Shown here one piece after another: positions 5,146 to 8,291 of a stretch of 8,291 nucleotides of DNA. The DNA is from JAMQKA01 sp033722415 (GTDB taxonomy: Bacteria; Bacteroidota; Rhodothermia; Balneolales; Balneolaceae), in NCBI GenBank assembly GCA_033722415.1, contig JAWVZC010000179.1:1-8291 (forward strand), read 5' to 3'. Under the pieces are notes generated by a model that worked only from the letters and a program-made list of their open reading frames with translations, ran no database searches and was not told the DNA's origin. The first letter of the stretch is position 1; every line of letters starts with the position of its first letter. Both the position numbers and the translations under genes were made by a program.

Positions 5146-8118
5146 ATGACAACCAAGAAGATACTCATCCTTTTATGTGTACTATGGGGTATCAGCAGTT
5201 TACCCAGTATAGCCCAGGATACGGTCTCCGGTACGGTTACCGAGGCCGAAACGGGTGAAACGTTGCCAGGTGTAAATATTACCATCCAGGGTATGCCCAA
5301 TCGCGGCACAACCACCAACCTCGATGGCGAGTACAACCTACAGGTCCCAAGCCTGCAGGACACGCTGGTTTTCTCTTTTGTAGGATTTCAAACAACCGTA
5401 GTTCCGATTGACGGAAGGGCTCAAATCGACGTGGCCCTGAGCCCGCAGACCCTGACCGGTTCCGAACTCGTGGTTATCGGCTACGGCACCCAGGAAAAAG
5501 GAGATAACACCGGATCCGTTACCGCGGTCAGCTCCTCCGATTTCAATGAGGGGAACATCACCTCTCCCGGCGAGCTGTTCCAGGGCAAGGCGGCCGGGGT
5601 GACCGTCACCTCCAATGACGGGGCGCCGGGCAGCGGTTCCACGATTCGCATTCGCGGCGGATCCTCCCTTTCGGCCAGCAACGACCCGCTGTTTGTGATT
5701 GACGGCGTTCCACTCGACGGCGGCGGCGTCTCCGGCATGCGGAACCCGCTGAATACAATCAATCCCAACGATATCGAGTCTATTTCGATACTCAAGGATG
5801 CTTCGGCCACGGCAATCTACGGATCACGAGCCTCCAATGGCGTGGTGCTCATCACCACAAAACGCGGGCATGAGGGGCAATCTCTGTCGGTTAGCTACAC
5901 CGGCAAGGCGTCCCTGCAGACCCAGGCTAAAACGCTGGATGTGCTCTCCGCCGAGGAGTTCAGAACCGTTGTTGAAAACCGGTTCGGGCAGGGCGCCGCT
6001 GATCAGCTCGGCGATGCCAGCACCGACTGGCAGGACGAGATCTACGAAAACGCATTCAGCCAGGATCACAACCTGAGTTTTACCGGTGCCTACAATGACC
6101 TGCCCTATCGCGTTTCGCTGGGATTTTCGGGAAATGGCGGCATTCTGAAAACCTCGCAGATGGACCGGCTAACCGGTTCAGTAGCGGTTAACCCGACCTT
6201 TCTTGACGGCGACCTGAGAGTGGATCTTAACATCAAGGGTATGCAGGTCAATAACCGGTTTGCCAACCGCGGTGCCATCGGCTCCGCGATCACCTTTGAT
6301 CCCACCCAGCCGGTGACGGTCGATAGCAACCCCTTCGGTAACTATTTTACATGGACCAATCAAAACGGGGATCCCATCAGCATCGCGCCCGCCAACCCGA
6401 TGGCGCTGCTGAACCAGACGGAGGACGAATCGACCGTCTATCGCTCGATAGGAAACGCCAAATTCGATTACACCCTCCCCTTCTTCCCTGATATGGTTGC
6501 CACCCTGAATCTGGGGTATGACTACTCGAACGTGGGAGACGGTAAAAACATCGTGCCGGATAATGCCGCATTTGCCTATACGGGCGAAAATCAACCCAAC
6601 GGCAGCCGCACCGAATATGATCAGAAAAAGGAAAATGAGCTGCTCGACTTTTACCTGAAATACAACCGGGAACTCTCCGGTATCGACAGCAAGATCGATA
6701 TCACCGGCGGGTACTCCTGGGAGCACCACTACGAACGCGGGTCCAATTATGTGACCAACTTCAACACTGCGGACACGCTGGTTGTAGAACAGGATACCGA
6801 TTTTGAGACCGAGCACTACATTGTCTCATTCTTTGGCCGCATGAACTACGCGTTAAAGGACAAGTACCTGCTGACCGCAACCCTGCGAAATGACGGCACC
6901 TCCCGGTTCTCCGAGGACAACCGCTGGGGCCTCTTCCCGTCTGCAGCACTGGCCTGGAAAATTCATGAAGAACCGTTTCTAGCCAATGCAGAGGCCGTCA
7001 CCGAGCTGAAATTACGACTCGGGTACGGTGTCACCGGGCAGCAGCGCATTGGCCAGGGTGATTACCCCTACCTGCCGCAGTACACCTTCAGTGAAGACAA
7101 CGCGCGGTACCAGTTCGGGGACGAGTTTATCACCACGCTCCGTCCGGAGGGCTACAACGCCAACCTGAAGTGGGAGGAAACCACCACGTACAACATCGGG
7201 CTGGATTACGGCTTCTTTAACGACCGTTTAATCGGTTCGATTGAGGCCTACCAGCGCGTGACCGATGACCTGCTGAACGTGATTCCCGTCCCGGCCGGGA
7301 CCAACTTCACCAACCGGATTCTCACAAACATCGGTACGCTGGAAGTACGCGGACTGGAGTTCAATGTGACGGGCCGGGTGATTTCCACCCCCCACTCCTA
7401 CCTGGAGATCGGCTTCAACGCCACGCACAACGTGGATGAAATCACAAAGCTGACCAACGTGCAGTCGGAAGATTTCATCGGAGTGGAAACCGGCGGCATC
7501 TCCGGCGGTGTCGGCAATACGGCACAGATTCACAGTGTCGGATTCCCGAGAAGCTCCTTCTTCGTGTATGAACAGGTCTATGACCAGAACGGCCGGCCTC
7601 TTGAAGGCGTTTACGTGGATCGCAATGACGACGGGGCGATAACAGCCGATGACCGGTACCGGTACGAAAGCCCGACACCCGACTACACGTTCGGATTCTC
7701 ATCCCGCTTTGAGTACAAAAACTGGGATGCCTCCTTCTCGGCACGGGCCAATATCGGAAACTATGTGTACAATAACGTAGCCTCCAACAATACCGTCTTC
7801 AGTTTCATGTACAACACCCAGGGCTACCTGTCGAACTCACTAAGCGCCATCAGGGATATTCAGTTTAACAATGCCCAGTACCTGTCGGACCATTATGTTG
7901 AAAATGCCTCCTTCCTGCGCATGGACAACATCACGGCAGGATACACCTTCAACGACCTGTTGGACCAGGTGAAGTCGCTCCGGGTTTCCGCAACGGTACA
8001 AAATGCCTTTGTGATTACCGATTACAGCGGACTCGATCCGGAAGTGTTCGGCGGTATCGATAATAACGTGTACCCGAGACCGCGGACCTTTATTCTGGGG
8101 CTCAGCCTGAACTTCTAA
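5146..8118 (+). CDS. SusC/RagA-family TonB-dependent outer-membrane transporter
   Basis: This 990-residue protein is the outer-membrane pore of a SusCD uptake complex, which imports glycans or peptides using energy passed from TonB. A signal peptide (KKILILLCVLWGISSLPSIAQ) ends near residue 24. A carboxypeptidase-regulatory-like beta domain follows at about 25-100 (SGTVTEAETGETLPGVNI, TTTNLDGEYNLQVP, FSFVGF). The plug domain spans about 107-240, with the SusC hallmark ELVVIGYGTQEKG, then IRIRGGSSL, DPLFVIDGVPL, ILKDASATAIYGSRASNGVV and TTKRG. The rest is the 22-stranded barrel, ending in the expected C-terminal aromatic strand (FILGLSLNF). The length is normal and there are no frameshifts. 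No STN domain is present, so anti-sigma signalling is not expected. The frame opens at GTG 5143, but the ATG at 5146 gives a normal start; the ATG at 5141 is followed at once by TGA. Substrate cannot be told from the sequence. Two LacI-type operators upstream suggest carbohydrate. Confidence 0.96.
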   Translation: MTTKKILILLCVLWGISSLPSIAQDTVSGTVTEAETGETLPGVNITIQGMPNRGTTTNLDGEYNLQVPSLQDTLVFSFVGFQTTVVPIDGRAQIDVALSPQTLTGSELVVIGYGTQEKGDNTGSVTAVSSSDFNEGNITSPGELFQGKAAGVTVTSNDGAPGSGSTIRIRGGSSLSASNDPLFVIDGVPLDGGGVSGMRNPLNTINPNDIESISILKDASATAIYGSRASNGVVLITTKRGHEGQSLSVSYTGKASLQTQAKTLDVLSAEEFRTVVENRFGQGAADQLGDASTDWQDEIYENAFSQDHNLSFTGAYNDLPYRVSLGFSGNGGILKTSQMDRLTGSVAVNPTFLDGDLRVDLNIKGMQVNNRFANRGAIGSAITFDPTQPVTVDSNPFGNYFTWTNQNGDPISIAPANPMALLNQTEDESTVYRSIGNAKFDYTLPFFPDMVATLNLGYDYSNVGDGKNIVPDNAAFAYTGENQPNGSRTEYDQKKENELLDFYLKYNRELSGIDSKIDITGGYSWEHHYERGSNYVTNFNTADTLVVEQDTDFETEHYIVSFFGRMNYALKDKYLLTATLRNDGTSRFSEDNRWGLFPSAALAWKIHEEPFLANAEAVTELKLRLGYGVTGQQRIGQGDYPYLPQYTFSEDNARYQFGDEFITTLRPEGYNANLKWEETTTYNIGLDYGFFNDRLIGSIEAYQRVTDDLLNVIPVPAGTNFTNRILTNIGTLEVRGLEFNVTGRVISTPHSYLEIGFNATHNVDEITKLTNVQSEDFIGVETGGISGGVGNTAQIHSVGFPRSSFFVYEQVYDQNGRPLEGVYVDRNDDGAITADDRYRYESPTPDYTFGFSSRFEYKNWDASFSARANIGNYVYNNVASNNTVFSFMYNTQGYLSNSLSAIRDIQFNNAQYLSDHYVENASFLRMDNITAGYTFNDLLDQVKSLRVSATVQNAFVITDYSGLDPEVFGGIDNNVYPRPRTFILGLSLNF

Positions 8119-8143
8119 CAACAATTTTCAAAACCAGACCATT

Positions 8144-8291
8144 ATGTTTAAGCACTATAAAATATTGGCAGCTGCACTCATTGCACTACTAGCCGCTGCT
8201 GCTACTTCTTGCACAGAGGATCTCAACACGTCTCCGCTTGATGATGACGTGGTGACGTCGGCCTCGGTGTATGAGACACCCGAGGATTACC
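8144..8291 (+). CDS. SusD/RagB-family surface lipoprotein (5' part only)
   Basis: The first 49 codons are present and run off the end of the window. The start ATG at 8144 lies 25 bases after the susC stop, so the two genes form an operon. The signal peptide is MFKHYKILAAALIALLAAA, and the lipobox ends at Cys23 (ATSC). The residues after the cysteine (TEDLNTSPLDDD) fit the usual SusD start, C-x-x-D-L-N-x-x-P-L-D. The acidic pair at +2/+3 after Cys may act as a surface-export signal, as known for Bacteroidota lipoproteins. The expected role is the extracellular lid that binds the substrate and closes over the SusC pore. Only the N-terminus is seen, so substrate class is unknown. Confidence 0.9.
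   Translation, partial: MFKHYKILAAALIALLAAAATSCTEDLNTSPLDDDVVTSASVYETPEDY

Noticed and set aside
6178..6816. A 212-codon open frame on the minus strand inside susC
   Set aside because: It lies fully within a well-supported SusC barrel and has no recognisable domain.

Overview
The window looks like chromosomal DNA from the Bacteroidota/Balneolota/Rhodothermota side of the FCB group. Three things suggest this: a SusC/SusD nutrient-uptake pair, a Bacteroidota-type promoter (TTG-N20-TATATTTG) in front of the L31 gene, and start codons that lack clear Shine-Dalgarno sequences. The mixed but fairly GC-rich coding sequence and the style of the SusC protein would fit Balneolota, but the species cannot be fixed from this window.

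Left part, plus strand: the last 33 codons of a sigma-54-type regulator (Fis-like helix-turn-helix), then the LPS-assembly lipoprotein lptE, then a 209-residue TPR-like protein of unknown function. This neighbourhood is familiar in Bacteroidota, where secG often follows; secG is not seen here.

Middle part, minus strand: a MoxR/Mg-chelatase-I-like AAA+ ATPase (4610 to 3102), a cysteine-free ribosomal protein bL31 with its own promoter (2933 to 2718), and a glyoxalase-II-like metallo-beta-lactamase-fold hydrolase (2363 to 1728). Between L31 and the hydrolase lies a 354-base gap. It contains a 10-bp perfect long-range stem enclosing two hairpins, then a good intrinsic terminator whose 3' arm could pair instead with sequence overlapping the long-range stem. 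This is the layout of an attenuator or riboswitch, or else of a small RNA with its terminator, and it is the most interesting unexplained element here.

Right part, plus strand: a 535-base divergent intergenic region holds two identical 14-bp palindromes (TGTAAGCGCTTACA) of LacI/CcpA-operator type, 40 bp apart with an A7/T7 inverted tract between them. Next come a complete SusC/RagA TonB-dependent outer-membrane transporter and, 25 bases later, the first 49 codons of its SusD/RagB surface lipoprotein. The likely reading is a glycan-uptake locus under a LacI-family regulator encoded outside the window.
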